64,000 bases of DNA. Source: Streptomyces vinaceus. Its GTDB lineage: Bacteria; Actinomycetota; Actinomycetes; Streptomycetales; Streptomycetaceae. Position numbers and translations under genes: made by a program. Each line of letters begins with the position of its first letter. The stretch's first letter is position 1. Below are positions 32,890 to 41,616 of this stretch, piece by piece. The notes under the pieces were generated by a model that was not told the origin of the DNA, made no database searches, and saw nothing but the letters and a program-made list of their open reading frames with translations. The stretch lies in NCBI RefSeq assembly GCF_008704935.1, contig NZ_CP023692.1, positions 496,001-560,000 of the forward strand. Direction: 5' to 3'.

Positions 32890-33519
32890 TCACGCGGAGT
32901 GGCGGGCGGTGCGCAGGATGTACAGGCTGATGAGCAGCGCCCAGGCCGGGAAGACGAGCTCGCAGTACGGCACGGTGGAGCCCACGACCAGCAGGAGCAG
33001 CCCGGCCAGGGTCCCGATCACCACCAGGGGTCTGGGCAGGACCCCGAGTTTGCGCCCGAGGGTCGAGGTCGCGAGGACGAAGACGGCCGCCATCCGCATC
33101 CCGTACGTCGTGAGCAGCGTGTACGCGAAATGCCGGCCGAAGCCCGTGGGGTCCTCGGCGTCGAGCACGGTCCCGGCGGCGGCGACCGCGCCGAAGAGGC
33201 AGGCGACGAAGACCAGTCCGCTGCCCAGGAACACGGTGGCGATGAACCGGTCCTCGGCGTCCCCGGTGTGCTCGCGCAGTGCGCCCATGAACCACAGGAA
33301 GGCGATGCCCGCGAACGGGACGAGCTCGGTCGCGGTCTGCAGTGCCCCCCGCTTGCCCGGGACGATCTCCTCCTCGCCGCCGCCCCCCTCGGGCAGGGCG
33401 ATCCGGGCGAGCACGATCGCCGCCGCGAGCAGGACGGCGAAGACGATCCCCGCCAGCCCCGCGGCCTTCGGGGTGCTCAGGGCCTGTTGCCGGGTCCGCC
33501 CCGGTGCTCCCTCTGTCAT
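32890..33519 (-). CDS. Multi-pass membrane protein, unknown
   Basis: A 209-residue protein with five hydrophobic segments at about residues 20-40, 67-85, 96-116, 140-155 and 165-200, and no charged catalytic motif. A short acidic/Gly-rich loop (GGGGEEE) lies after the first helix. The ATG at 33519 directly follows GGAGGG. It lies upstream of, but 107 nt from, the ferredoxin gene, so it might share the P450 transcript. The family is not recognised. Confidence 0.8.
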   Translation of the reverse strand: MTEGAPGRTRQQALSTPKAAGLAGIVFAVLLAAAIVLARIALPEGGGGEEEIVPGKRGALQTATELVPFAGIAFLWFMGALREHTGDAEDRFIATVFLGSGLVFVACLFGAVAAAGTVLDAEDPTGFGRHFAYTLLTTYGMRMAAVFVLATSTLGRKLGVLPRPLVVIGTLAGLLLLVVGSTVPYCELVFPAWALLISLYILRTARHSA

Positions 33520-33578
33520 CCCTCCAGCAAGCCGTCCGCCGGCCCCTCGTGCCAGCGGGGCAGTGCGGCCGGGTGACG

Positions 33579-33610
33579 CCCGGGCCGGTCCGCGCGGGGG
33601 CCGGCCCGGG
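33579..33610 (-). terminator. Hairpin terminator after the IclR-fusion gene
   Basis: CCCGGGCCGG (33579-33588) pairs perfectly with CCGGCCCGGG (33601-33610) over a 12-nt loop, 14 nt beyond the stop of the minus-strand gene ending at 33624. Confidence 0.65.
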
Positions 33611-33623
33611 CGCCGGGGGCCCC

Positions 33624-35387
33624 TCAGGTGGCCGTGATCAGGACGCTGCCGGGCTCCCCCGCCCCCTCCTCCCGCTGCGGCGCCGTAGGGGAGCCGCCGG
33701 CGCCGGAACCGGTGCCGGCCACGATCAGGGCCAGCAGTACGGCCGCGGCCTCGCTCTGCAGGATCCGGGCGGCCTGCCCGAGCCGGTGCGGGTCCGGGGC
33801 CGGGATGGACAGGGCCAGGCATTCGGCGTTGGGGCCCGAGGTGATCGGGACGGCCGCGCACATCGTGCCCACGGCGTACTCCTGGAGGTCCAGCAGGGGC
33901 TCGCCCGGCCGGCGGGTGTCGAGCTGCCGGAAGAGGTCTTCCTGCCGGGTGAGGGTGTGGGCGGTGAACCGCGCCGCCCGGTGCCGGGACAGGTGGTCCT
34001 TGCGGCCTGCGGGTCCGAGCTGCGCCAGCAGGGCCTTGCCCACGGCCGAGGCGTGGGCGGCGGCCCGGAAGTCGACCCACTCGTCCACGAGCGGTGTCGC
34101 GGGGCCGTCGGCGTACTGGGTGATGCAGACCTCGCCGTCGGTGTAGCGGGCCACGTAGACGGCCGCGCCGACCGCGTCCCGGACCCAGGCGAGGGTCTCC
34201 TGCAGGTGTCCGCTCCCGTCGCCGGACGCCGCCCCGGTCAGTAAGAGCGCCCGGCCCGCGATGTACGCGCCGGGTCCGGCCGGGGCCGCCAGGTTCGCCC
34301 GTACGAGCTGCTCCATCACCCGGGCCAGCACCAGTTGGGGCAGCCGCGTCTCGCGGGCGATCTGGGCGAGGCTCACCCCGCCCGAGTACCGGCCCACGAC
34401 CTCCAGGACGCGCAGCGCCCGGTGGACGGCCTCCATCGCGACCGGAGCAGGACGTCCCCCGGACGCGCCGCGCGCCCTTCCGGTCGGCTGCGGGTGCCTG
34501 AGGGCTTCGAGCGCCCAGGCGTTCGCCTCGTCCGTCAGGTGCAGGATGTCCAGCCGCGCGTGCTGGGCGATGGCCACGGCCACGTGCGGGCCGAGGAGGT
34601 ACACCTCCCCCTGGTCCTGGTCCTCGCTCCAGCTCAGGGCCGTCACGGCCCGCCGGAGCCGGGCGGGCAGCCGGTACGGGGGCCGCCCGCCGTGCCCCCT
34701 CACCGCCGTGAGGGCGGTCAGGTCCTGGGTGCTGATGGGCGGCGAGGTCCAGATGACCGAGGCTCCGAGGGCCTCCTCCAGGTTCTCCGGGACCTCCGGC
34801 AGGTGCGCCAGCCCCTCGTCCGGGGGCAGGGCCTCGGCCATCGCCCTCCAGTGCCGGGCGGTGTCCACCTCGGCGCGCGCGAGGTGGTGGAGGTGCAGGA
34901 GGCGCGCGGCGGTCCGCGAACCGGCCCCGGCCGCGTACTGGAACCAGAACTGGGCGCCCTCCATCCGGTCGGCCAGGTGCAGGAGGGCGCCGAACAGCAG
35001 CGCCGGCTGCGCGCCGTGCGGCCAGTTGGAGGCGGCCAGGGCCAGCTCGGCGAAGGACCGGCTCTCGGCCAGCGACCAGGCCAGGTCGTCGAGCGCCCGC
35101 GCGGCCCGTACGTGGCAGGCCGCGTCGAGGACGAGGTCGTCGGCCGTGGTGGGCGCGAGCGCGGGCAGCTGCGCGCGGCCGGCGAGGGAGGCCGGCGCCG
35201 GGAAGCCGCGGCCGGGGGCGCCGCTCGCCGAGCGGGCCCGGTCCGCCGCGATGCGGCGGGCGATGCGACGCCGGGCGGCGTCCTCGTCGTAGCCCGCGTA
35301 CTCCTCGACGAGCACCTCGGCCCCCTCCAGGGCCGCCGCCAGCTTCTCCCCCGGCACGGCGTCGGGTTCGGCCGTCATGTCGCTCAC
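33624..35387 (-). CDS. IclR-type regulator with a large N-terminal helical extension
   Basis: A 587-residue protein, more than twice a normal IclR regulator. The N-terminal half (about 1-290) is helical with many His/Arg/Leu (ADDLVLDAACHVRAARALDDLAW; FWFQYAAGAGSRTAARLLHLHHLARAE segments, broken here). It resembles the tetratricopeptide-like segments of Streptomyces regulatory proteins. Residues about 305-365 are an IclR wHTH (RALRVLEVVGRYSGGVSLAQ), and about 375-560 an IclR effector domain ending in VPITSGPNAECLALSIPA. The GTG at 35387 overlaps the TGA of the sigma-factor gene (GTGA) and has GAAGG upstream. Coupling suggests joint control of one regulon; targets unknown. Confidence 0.85.
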   Translation of the reverse strand: MSDMTAEPDAVPGEKLAAALEGAEVLVEEYAGYDEDAARRRIARRIAADRARSASGAPGRGFPAPASLAGRAQLPALAPTTADDLVLDAACHVRAARALDDLAWSLAESRSFAELALAASNWPHGAQPALLFGALLHLADRMEGAQFWFQYAAGAGSRTAARLLHLHHLARAEVDTARHWRAMAEALPPDEGLAHLPEVPENLEEALGASVIWTSPPISTQDLTALTAVRGHGGRPPYRLPARLRRAVTALSWSEDQDQGEVYLLGPHVAVAIAQHARLDILHLTDEANAWALEALRHPQPTGRARGASGGRPAPVAMEAVHRALRVLEVVGRYSGGVSLAQIARETRLPQLVLARVMEQLVRANLAAPAGPGAYIAGRALLLTGAASGDGSGHLQETLAWVRDAVGAAVYVARYTDGEVCITQYADGPATPLVDEWVDFRAAAHASAVGKALLAQLGPAGRKDHLSRHRAARFTAHTLTRQEDLFRQLDTRRPGEPLLDLQEYAVGTMCAAVPITSGPNAECLALSIPAPDPHRLGQAARILQSEAAAVLLALIVAGTGSGAGGSPTAPQREEGAGEPGSVLITAT

Positions 35388-35962
35388 TGGCCCTTCTCCT
35401 CTCCAGGCGCCCAGTCCGCCCCGAGTTTCTGGGACAGGATTCGGCTCGCGCCTCGAATGTGCGAACGGACCGCCGCGGGCGAGATCCCCATCATCCGGCC
35501 GACGGTGCCGTTGTCGTACCCCAACAGGAAGGCCAGCAACACCACGTCGTAGTGGCGATCGGGCAGGCACGCGATCGCCGCGTACAGGCCCAGCTTGGCC
35601 TCCAGCAGTTCCATGCGGTGCCGGGAGGCGCGGCGCAGGGCGGCGAACCAGGCCGTCTCGACCATGGCGGCCGGCCGGCCGAGGAGCGCGAGGCGGCGCG
35701 CGACGTGTTCGCGCAGCACCGCCCAGGCGAAGCCGTGCAGGCTCGCTTCCTTCAGCGCCTGGCGCCACACCTTCAGCAGGAAGGTGAACACGTCGTCGAC
35801 GACGTCCTCGGCGTCCTGCCGGGAGCCCAGTTGCAGGTGGGCGTAGCGCAGGTAGGCGCGGTGGTGCTGGGAGTGGAACGCGCAGAACTCGACCGGAAGC
35901 ACGCCGGCCAGCTCGCTGGAGACCGCCCGGTCCCCGGACGGGTCGAACTCGCCCTCACTCAT
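35384..35962 (-). CDS. ECF-like RNA polymerase sigma factor
   Basis: A 192-residue protein. Region 2 spans about 25-90 (FCAFHSQHHRAYLRYAHLQLG, DAEDVVDDVFTFLLKVW), and a region 4 HTH spans about 130-180 (CLPDRHYDVVLLAFLLGYDN, VGRMMGISPAAVRSHIRGA). The ATG at 35962 follows GGAGGAG. There is no anti-sigma gene. The only partner is the translationally coupled IclR-fusion protein downstream, which makes that protein a candidate modulator. The promoter must lie in the 370-nt gap upstream. Confidence 0.87.
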   Translation of the reverse strand: MSEGEFDPSGDRAVSSELAGVLPVEFCAFHSQHHRAYLRYAHLQLGSRQDAEDVVDDVFTFLLKVWRQALKEASLHGFAWAVLREHVARRLALLGRPAAMVETAWFAALRRASRHRMELLEAKLGLYAAIACLPDRHYDVVLLAFLLGYDNGTVGRMMGISPAAVRSHIRGASRILSQKLGADWAPGEEKGQ

Positions 35963-36332
35963 GCGCTCCTCCAGGGATGCCGGTCGTCGCCGGTACGGGC
36001 GGTCGCGGTCCGGGTCCTCGCACCCGGCAGGCGCGGGTGTCTGCGGACGGCGTCGATCGCGTCGAAAGCGCCGAGTATCGGCACGGGAGTGAAGGTCTGG
36101 ACAGGTTTCACGTCGGCGGAAAGCCTTCCGGTGAAGTGAGCGGAACGGGCATGCCTGCCCCCCACATCCAGCGGCCGGTCGGACCGGCCGCTCCCCCAAC
36201 ACCACCCCATCGGAAAAGACGCCCGAATGTGCACGGCTGTCGACGGAAATCTTTCGGGAAATGGCGCATCTGATCCGCTGCGCGCCCCCCTGGCCGCCGC
36301 GTACGCCCCTCAGGACCCGCAGGGGACGGGGC
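35963..36332. other. Intergenic region upstream of the sigma-factor gene
   Basis: About 370 nt without a supportable gene. It must contain the sigma-operon promoter. An AT-richer patch at about 36230-36275 (GGAAATCTTTCGGGAAAT) is visible but cannot be assigned. A possible 91-codon minus frame (35959-36234) overlaps the sigma start and has no ribosome site or protein-like composition. Confidence 0.4.
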
Positions 36333-36944
36333 CTACTCCACGATCAGGTCGGCCCGGCTGCGGCCGGCCGCGATCAGGCGGGCGTTCGCCTCGTCCGAGC
36401 GCGCCACCCACTCCTCGGCGTCGGCCGGCGCCTTCCCGTGCCGTACGTGGCGCTCGACCAGCCTCCGTACGCGCAGGGTGTCGTCGGGGGCGAGGAACCA
36501 GACCTCGTCGAGCAGCGCCCGCAGCCCCGCCCACTGCCCCGCCCCGTACAGCAGGTAGTTGCCCTCGGTGATCACCAGGCGTACGGCCGGGTCGACGGGG
36601 ATGCTCCCGGCGATGGGCTCCTCCAGCGCCCGGTCGAACGCGGGGGCGTAGACGACGGCGGGCGCGGGCGCGCGCAGCCGGGCCAGCAGCGCCGCGTACC
36701 CGGCGACGTCGAAGGTGTCCGGGGCGCCCTTGCGGTCGGCCCGTCCCAGGCGCTCCAGTTCGGCCTGGGCCAGGTGGAACCCGTCCATCGGCACGACCAC
36801 GGCCCGCTCCGGCCCGAGGGCCCTCGCAAGGCGGCCGGCGAGGGTGGACTTGCCTGCCCCGGGCGGCCCCGCGATGCCGAGGATCCGGCGGGTGTCCGTG
36901 GCCGCGAGCACCCGGGCCCGCGCCTCCAGTTCGCTGAACTCCAT
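36333..36944 (-). CDS. Uridine-kinase-like nucleoside/nucleotide kinase family protein
   Basis: A 203-residue P-loop kinase. Walker A GPPGAGKSTLAGRLAR lies at about residues 26-41. VVPMDGFHLAQAELER (about 50) and ITEGNYLLYGAGQW (about 130) are signature elements shared by uridine kinase, pantothenate kinase and the YggC/FrcK-like sugar kinases. The arginine lid RVRRLVERHVRHGK (about 160) completes the fold. The substrate cannot be fixed; fructose- or nucleoside-type phosphorylation is typical. It is just downstream of the SpoIIE phosphatase gene (16 nt), on the same strand. Confidence 0.9.
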   Translation of the reverse strand: MEFSELEARARVLAATDTRRILGIAGPPGAGKSTLAGRLARALGPERAVVVPMDGFHLAQAELERLGRADRKGAPDTFDVAGYAALLARLRAPAPAVVYAPAFDRALEEPIAGSIPVDPAVRLVITEGNYLLYGAGQWAGLRALLDEVWFLAPDDTLRVRRLVERHVRHGKAPADAEEWVARSDEANARLIAAGRSRADLIVE

Positions 36945-36960
36945 GCCCCCATCCTGCCCG

Positions 36961-39051
36961 TCAGGGAGGCGGGGGCGGGTGGGGGTCGGTGCCGACGCGG
37001 GCGATGAGCAGGGCGATGTCGTCGTCGGCCGAGGCCGGGACCAGCTGCGTGATCAGCGCGTCGCACAACTGGTCCAGCGAGCCGGAGGGTTCGGCGAGCA
37101 GCCGGGTCAGTTCGGCGAGGCGTACGTCGATGTCGCTGCCGCGCGCCTCGACCAGGCCGTCGGTGTACATGACGAGGAGGCTGCCCGGGGGCAGGTCCAG
37201 GTCGGTGGTGGAGTACGTGGTCCCCCCGACGCCCAGCGGGGTGCCGGGCGGCAGGTCGAGGAGGCGGACCGTGCCGTCGGGGCGGACGGTCGCGGGCGGC
37301 GGGTGCCCGGCGCGGGTGATGCGGCAGCGGCCGCTCGCCGGGTCGATGACGGCGTACAGGAAGGTGGCGATCATCGGATCGGCCAGGTCGTCCAGGGTCG
37401 CCTCCAGCTGGTGCATCAGCGCCTCGGGGGCCAGGTCGAGCCGGGCGAGGGCGCGCACGCTGGCGGAGAGCCGTCCCATGACCGCCGCGGCCGCGATGCC
37501 GTGGCCCATGACGTCGCCGATCAGCAGGGCGGCCTTGCCGCCCGGGAGCGGCAGGACGTCGTACCAGTCGCCGCCGATCTCGTTGACGTCGCTGGCCGGC
37601 AGGTAGCGGTGGGCGACCTCGATGCCGGGCGGCGGGGTGATGTGCTGGGGCAGCATGCTGCGCTGGAGGACGACGGCGGTCTCGTGTTCGCGGTGGTAGA
37701 GGCGCGCGTTGTCGATGCTGACGGCGGCGCGGGCGGCGAGCTCGCCGGCGAGCGTGACGTCCTCGGGCCCGAACGGGCCGACGGGGCTGGTGCGGTAGAA
37801 GGTCGCGACGCCGAGCACGAGGTCCCGCGCGATCAGCGGGGCCATCATGAACGAGTGCACGCCGACGGGCAGGAGCTGCGCCGGTTTGCTCGTGTGGCGT
37901 GCCGCGGAGGCGACGGTCTGCTCGTCCAGGTGCGCGATCAGGAAGGGCCTGCGGGCGCCCAGCGCCGTGGTGTAGGGGGCGGCCGCCGGGAAGACGAGGG
38001 TCCTGCCGAGCGGGGCGAGGATGCCGATGACGGCGGAGCCGGTCAGCGGGGCCTTGCCCAGGCGGCGCAGGGCAACGCCCCCGGCGAGCCCCGGGCCGGG
38101 CTCGTCACCGCGCGCGAGGGTGTCCAGTACGTCCACGGTGGCGGCGTCGGCGAGCTGCGGTACGGCGAGGTCGGCGAGCTCCTGCGCGGTGCGCTCCAGC
38201 TCCAGGCTGGCGCCGATGCGGGCGCTGGCCTCGCTGAGCAGCGCCAGCCTGCGGCGGCCGGCCTCGGCCTCGGTGTGGTCGCGCTGCTGCTCGGTGACGT
38301 CGAGCAGGGAGGCGATCACGCCGATCGGGCGGCCGCCGGGGTCCTCGACGCGGACGTACGAGCACGACCAGACCCGGTCCCGGGAGGGCTCGGCGGGGGT
38401 GCGCCCCGAGCGGCGGCGGTCCAGTACCGGTTCCCCGGTGAGCAGGACCTGGCGCATCGCGTCCTCCATGTCCTCCGCGTTGACCTCCGGCAGGAGCTGC
38501 GTGAGGCGCCGTCCGACGTGGGCGGACTCCGGGAGGCCGTTCATGGCTTCCAGGGCCGGGTTGACCTGGAGGAACCGCAGCTGGGTGTCGAGGATGGCGA
38601 TGCCGACGGGTGAGCGGGCGAACAGCCCGTCCCACACCGCCGAGGAGCCCCGGATCCGGCGGGCCGCGTGGGCGTCGGCGGCGAAGACGAGGACCGAGGA
38701 GGAGCCGTGGCGCCGGCCGGGCACCGGACAGGCCCAGATCTCCAGCTCCAGCGGGTGCCCGTCCTGGTGCCAGGCCGTCACGGTGCCCATCACCCCGCGT
38801 CCGGTGACGGCGGTCTCCCACAGGGCGCGGCCGAGGCTGCGGTCGGCCCCCGGGTGGAGGAGCTCGGCGATGTGCCGGCCGACGATCTGCGGCGGGGCGT
38901 AGCCCAGCAGCTCCTGCGCCGCGCGGTTCCAGCGGACGATCGTCCCGTCGGCGCCGGTGGCCAGCTGCGCCACGGGCAGGGAGCCGAGCCAGCCTCCGGC
39001 GTCCTGGGCGGCCCCGCTGATCAGATCCTCGATGGGCGTCTGCTCGGTCAT
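36961..39051 (-). CDS. PAS-PAS-GAF-SpoIIE (PP2C) phosphatase
   Basis: A soluble multi-domain regulator of 696 residues. PAS 1 spans about 20-130 (ATGADGTIVRWNRAAQELLGY). PAS 2 spans about 140-255 (ILDTQLRFLQVNPALEAMNGL). The GAF domain spans about 275-425. The C-terminal SpoIIE/PP2C domain, about 445-680, carries EIGGDWYDVLPL, LLIGDVMGHGIAAA, the Asp of YTDGLVEARG and DDIALLI. These enzymes dephosphorylate anti-anti-sigma factors, and Streptomyces has dozens. The sensed signal is unknown. The ATG at 39051 has GGAAGG upstream; the small kinase gene follows 16 nt after the stop. Confidence 0.95.
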   Translation of the reverse strand: MTEQTPIEDLISGAAQDAGGWLGSLPVAQLATGADGTIVRWNRAAQELLGYAPPQIVGRHIAELLHPGADRSLGRALWETAVTGRGVMGTVTAWHQDGHPLELEIWACPVPGRRHGSSSVLVFAADAHAARRIRGSSAVWDGLFARSPVGIAILDTQLRFLQVNPALEAMNGLPESAHVGRRLTQLLPEVNAEDMEDAMRQVLLTGEPVLDRRRSGRTPAEPSRDRVWSCSYVRVEDPGGRPIGVIASLLDVTEQQRDHTEAEAGRRRLALLSEASARIGASLELERTAQELADLAVPQLADAATVDVLDTLARGDEPGPGLAGGVALRRLGKAPLTGSAVIGILAPLGRTLVFPAAAPYTTALGARRPFLIAHLDEQTVASAARHTSKPAQLLPVGVHSFMMAPLIARDLVLGVATFYRTSPVGPFGPEDVTLAGELAARAAVSIDNARLYHREHETAVVLQRSMLPQHITPPPGIEVAHRYLPASDVNEIGGDWYDVLPLPGGKAALLIGDVMGHGIAAAAVMGRLSASVRALARLDLAPEALMHQLEATLDDLADPMIATFLYAVIDPASGRCRITRAGHPPPATVRPDGTVRLLDLPPGTPLGVGGTTYSTTDLDLPPGSLLVMYTDGLVEARGSDIDVRLAELTRLLAEPSGSLDQLCDALITQLVPASADDDIALLIARVGTDPHPPPPP

Positions 39052-39158
39052 GGCGCACCTTCCACACCCCCATGGTCGCCCTGCCCGCCCGGGGCCGCTT
39101 CCCGGCGCGGCGAGGGGTGGGCGGGGGCGCGGGCGGACGGGCGGGGCCGACGCGGCGG

Positions 39159-40364
39159 TCAGGGGCGGGCGAGGACCGCCACGGCGTTGTGGCCGCCGAA
39201 CCCGAAGGAATTGCTGACCGCGACCTGTCCGGCGTGCGGCCTGGCCTCCGCGCCGACCACGTCGATCTCCGTCCCGGGGTCGGCCTCGGCCAGCCCGGCC
39301 GTGGGCGGAACGATTCCCTCGGCCAGCGCCAGGACGGTCAGGGCCGCCTCGACGGCGCCCGCGGCCCCGAGGGTGTGGCCCAGGGCCCCCTTGGCGGAGG
39401 TGACCGGCGGCCGGTGGGGGAAGACGCGGCTCAGGACGGCGGCCTCGATGGCGTCGTTCTGCCGGGTCGAGGTGCCGTGCGCGTTGACGTGGCCGACCTC
39501 CGCGGGGCCGATCCCGGCGTCCGCGAGGGCGGCGCGGACGGCCTGCTCGGCTCCGCGGCCTCCGGGGTGCGGGGCCACCAGGTGGTGGGCGTCCGTGGAG
39601 GCGGCGTGGCCGATGAGACGGGCGAGGGGCCGGGCCGCCCGGGCGGCGGCGTGGGCGGGCCGCTCCAGGACCAGCGCGCCGGCGCCCTCGGCGACGACGA
39701 AGCCGTCCCGCGTGGCGTCGAAGGGACGCGATCCGGTGTCCGACACCGCTCCCAGCTGGGCGAAGCCCGTGACCATGAGCCGGGTGACGGAGGCGTCGGC
39801 GCCGCAGACGAGGGCGATGTCGCACCGGCCGGCCGCCAGCAGGTCGCGGGCGAGGCCGAGGGCGGTGGTGCCCGAGGCGCAGGCCGTGGAGGTGGCCAGG
39901 GTGGGACCGGTCACCCCGAAGCGCAGCGCGATGTTGGCACAGGTCATGTTGAGCAGGTAGCCGGGGAGGAAGTACGGGGAGACGAACTCCGGTCCCCGCT
40001 CCCCGAGGCGGGCGAGCGCCCTGTCCTGGGTGCGCAGGCCTCCGGTGCTGCCGCCCGTGACGACGGCGACCCGGTCGCCGTCCCATTCCCCCGGGTCCAG
40101 CCCGGCCTGGTCGAGCGCCTGGGCGACGGCCACCAGGCCGAACCGGTCGACGGGGTCCAGGTGGGCGGAGCCGCGCCGGCGCAGGACCGGGTGGTCCAGC
40201 TCCGGTACGCGGCAGCTGAGCGAGACGGGCAGACCGCGCAGCTCGGGGTCGGGGGCGGCGGTGGCGCGGCCGGCGCGGACCGCCGACCACGTCGTGTCCC
40301 GGTCGCACCCGGCCGCGGTGACCAGCCCGAGCCCGGTCACGACCGCCTCGGGGCGTCCGGTCAA
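39159..40364 (-). CDS. Beta-ketoacyl-ACP synthase (FabF/KAS II type)
   Basis: A 401-residue thiolase-fold condensing enzyme. The nucleophile Cys is in STACASGTTALGL (about residue 155), the first catalytic His in NAHGTSTRQNDAIE (about 295), Lys in SAKGALGHTLGAAGA, and the second His in the same loop. The ending SNSFGFGGHNAVAV is canonical. The triad is complete, so it is an active KS, not a chain-length factor. The TTG start overlaps the TGA of the ACP gene (TTGA), so both are translated together. With the ACP, acyltransferase, KAS III and P450 nearby it forms a small lipid-type cluster lacking reductase genes. Confidence 0.95.
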   Translation of the reverse strand: MTGRPEAVVTGLGLVTAAGCDRDTTWSAVRAGRATAAPDPELRGLPVSLSCRVPELDHPVLRRRGSAHLDPVDRFGLVAVAQALDQAGLDPGEWDGDRVAVVTGGSTGGLRTQDRALARLGERGPEFVSPYFLPGYLLNMTCANIALRFGVTGPTLATSTACASGTTALGLARDLLAAGRCDIALVCGADASVTRLMVTGFAQLGAVSDTGSRPFDATRDGFVVAEGAGALVLERPAHAAARAARPLARLIGHAASTDAHHLVAPHPGGRGAEQAVRAALADAGIGPAEVGHVNAHGTSTRQNDAIEAAVLSRVFPHRPPVTSAKGALGHTLGAAGAVEAALTVLALAEGIVPPTAGLAEADPGTEIDVVGAEARPHAGQVAVSNSFGFGGHNAVAVLARP

Positions 40365-40624
40365 CGGTCCGTCAGCCGTGCGTCGACGGAGGCGGCGAAC
40401 TCGTCGAGGGTGGCGGCGCGCAGCTCCTCCTCGTCGACCTTGACCCCGAGCGTTTCGTGAACGGCGATGGCCATTTCGACGATCATGAGCGAATCGATCA
40501 GCAGGTCGCTCATCGGCGCACTCCCCCGTACCTCTTCGGAGGGGACTTCGAACTTTTCGACGAGCAGTTCGCTGATCACGTCGAGGACGGATTCCGGTGC
40601 GGAAGTGGTCACGGCATCTCTCAT
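40361..40624 (-). CDS. Acyl carrier protein
   Basis: An 87-residue acidic ACP with the phosphopantetheine site LLIDSLMIVEMA (Ser about residue 44) and the usual four-helix pattern. A GTG twelve nt inside (VTTSAPES) is an alternative start. It is translationally coupled to the downstream ketosynthase. It is not the housekeeping fatty-acid ACP by context, since fabD/fabH neighbours are missing; a dedicated carrier for this cluster is likely. Confidence 0.95.
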   Translation of the reverse strand: MRDAVTTSAPESVLDVISELLVEKFEVPSEEVRGSAPMSDLLIDSLMIVEMAIAVHETLGVKVDEEELRAATLDEFAASVDARLTDR

Positions 40625-40764
40625 TTGCGGTATCGGTGCGACGGAAGCACGGTGATGAGGACGGGCCTTCTCGTGCTCAAATAGGTACCACGGCAGGGTA
40701 TTTACTCAAAACCCGTCCCTGTCCGGCTTGTTGATGATTCGGAATGCGAGAGTGGGGATCATTC

Positions 40765-41547
40765 GTGTCGGAAAGCATGACCGATGTGATCGAGGTGGCC
40801 GGAGCCGAGCTCAGGAATGTGAAGCGGCTGGTGGCAGATGCCGGTGAAGGCGCCTGGGACCGCTTCCTGGACTGGCTCGTGGACGACTACTTCCGGCTGG
40901 AAGTGGCCGGGTTGGAGAACATCCCGGCCGAGGGGCCCGCCGTCGTCGTCGCCAACCACTCGGGCGCATGGGGACTCGACGCCTTCGTCCTCCAGAAGGT
41001 TTTCGCCCGCGGCCTCGCACGGCCCCTGCGCGTTCCCGCGGCGCCCCTGGTCTTCCGATTCCCGGTCGTCGGCGCCTATGCCCGGAAGAAGGGCGCCATT
41101 CCGCTCGATCCGACGCTGGGAATGGAACACCTGACCGCCGGGGAACTCGTCGGAGTGTTTCCCGAGGGGATTTCCGGTCTGGAAAAGCCCTTCCGCAAGC
41201 GCTACCAACTCCGGCCGTTCAGCCCCGGGTTCGCCGTGACCGCCGTCCGTGCGGGCGCCCCCGTGGTCCCGGTGTCCGTCATCGGCGCCGAGGAGGCGTG
41301 CCCCCGGCTCGGCGAGATCCCGGCCCTGGCACGCCTCCTCGACCTCCCCTGTTTCCCGCTCACGACGGTCTTCCCGCTGCCCGCGAAGTGGCTCGTGACC
41401 GTCGGCGAGCCGATTCCCGCGCCGCCCCGGCCCGAGTCCTACACCGCCCGGGCGGCCGCGGCCCGCCGACTGTGCGCCGCCTCGCAGGCCGCCGTACAGG
41501 CCCTGGTGGACCGGGAACGGCGCAGGCGGGACACACCGTTCTGGTAG
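40765..41547 (+). CDS. Lysophospholipid/glycerol-3-phosphate acyltransferase family protein
   Basis: A 260-residue protein. The PlsC-like motifs are ANHSGAWGLDAF (about residues 63-74), the His-(X6)-Asp variant seen in this subfamily, and VFPEGISG (about 132-139), which binds the phosphate. The acyl acceptor is unknown. The GTG at 40765 with GGGGA upstream is preferred to an ATG at 40744. It is divergent from the ACP-KS pair across about 140 nt that is unusually AT-rich, probably two divergent promoters. Context suggests it transfers the chain made on that ACP. Confidence 0.88.
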   Translation: MSESMTDVIEVAGAELRNVKRLVADAGEGAWDRFLDWLVDDYFRLEVAGLENIPAEGPAVVVANHSGAWGLDAFVLQKVFARGLARPLRVPAAPLVFRFPVVGAYARKKGAIPLDPTLGMEHLTAGELVGVFPEGISGLEKPFRKRYQLRPFSPGFAVTAVRAGAPVVPVSVIGAEEACPRLGEIPALARLLDLPCFPLTTVFPLPAKWLVTVGEPIPAPPRPESYTARAAAARRLCAASQAAVQALVDRERRRRDTPFW

Positions 41548-41564
41548 ACCGCACGGAGCGCGCG

Positions 41565-41592
41565 GGCCGGGGCCACCTCACCCGCCCCGGCC
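41565..41592. terminator. Bidirectional hairpin between acyltransferase and KAS III genes
   Basis: GGCCGGGGC (41565-41573) pairs perfectly with GCCCCGGCC (41584-41592) over a 10-nt loop, centred between convergent stops at 41547 and 41617. Confidence 0.65.
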
Positions 41593-41616
41593 GCACCCGG
41601 CGGCGGCCGCACCCAC

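Noticed and set aside
35959..36234. A 91-codon minus frame upstream of the sigma factor
   Set aside because: Overlaps the sigma start, has no ribosome site and lacks protein-like composition.
39159..40364. Ketosynthase read as a type II PKS chain-length factor
   Set aside because: The active-site Cys and both His are present, so it is a catalytic ketosynthase, and no second KS partner is adjacent.
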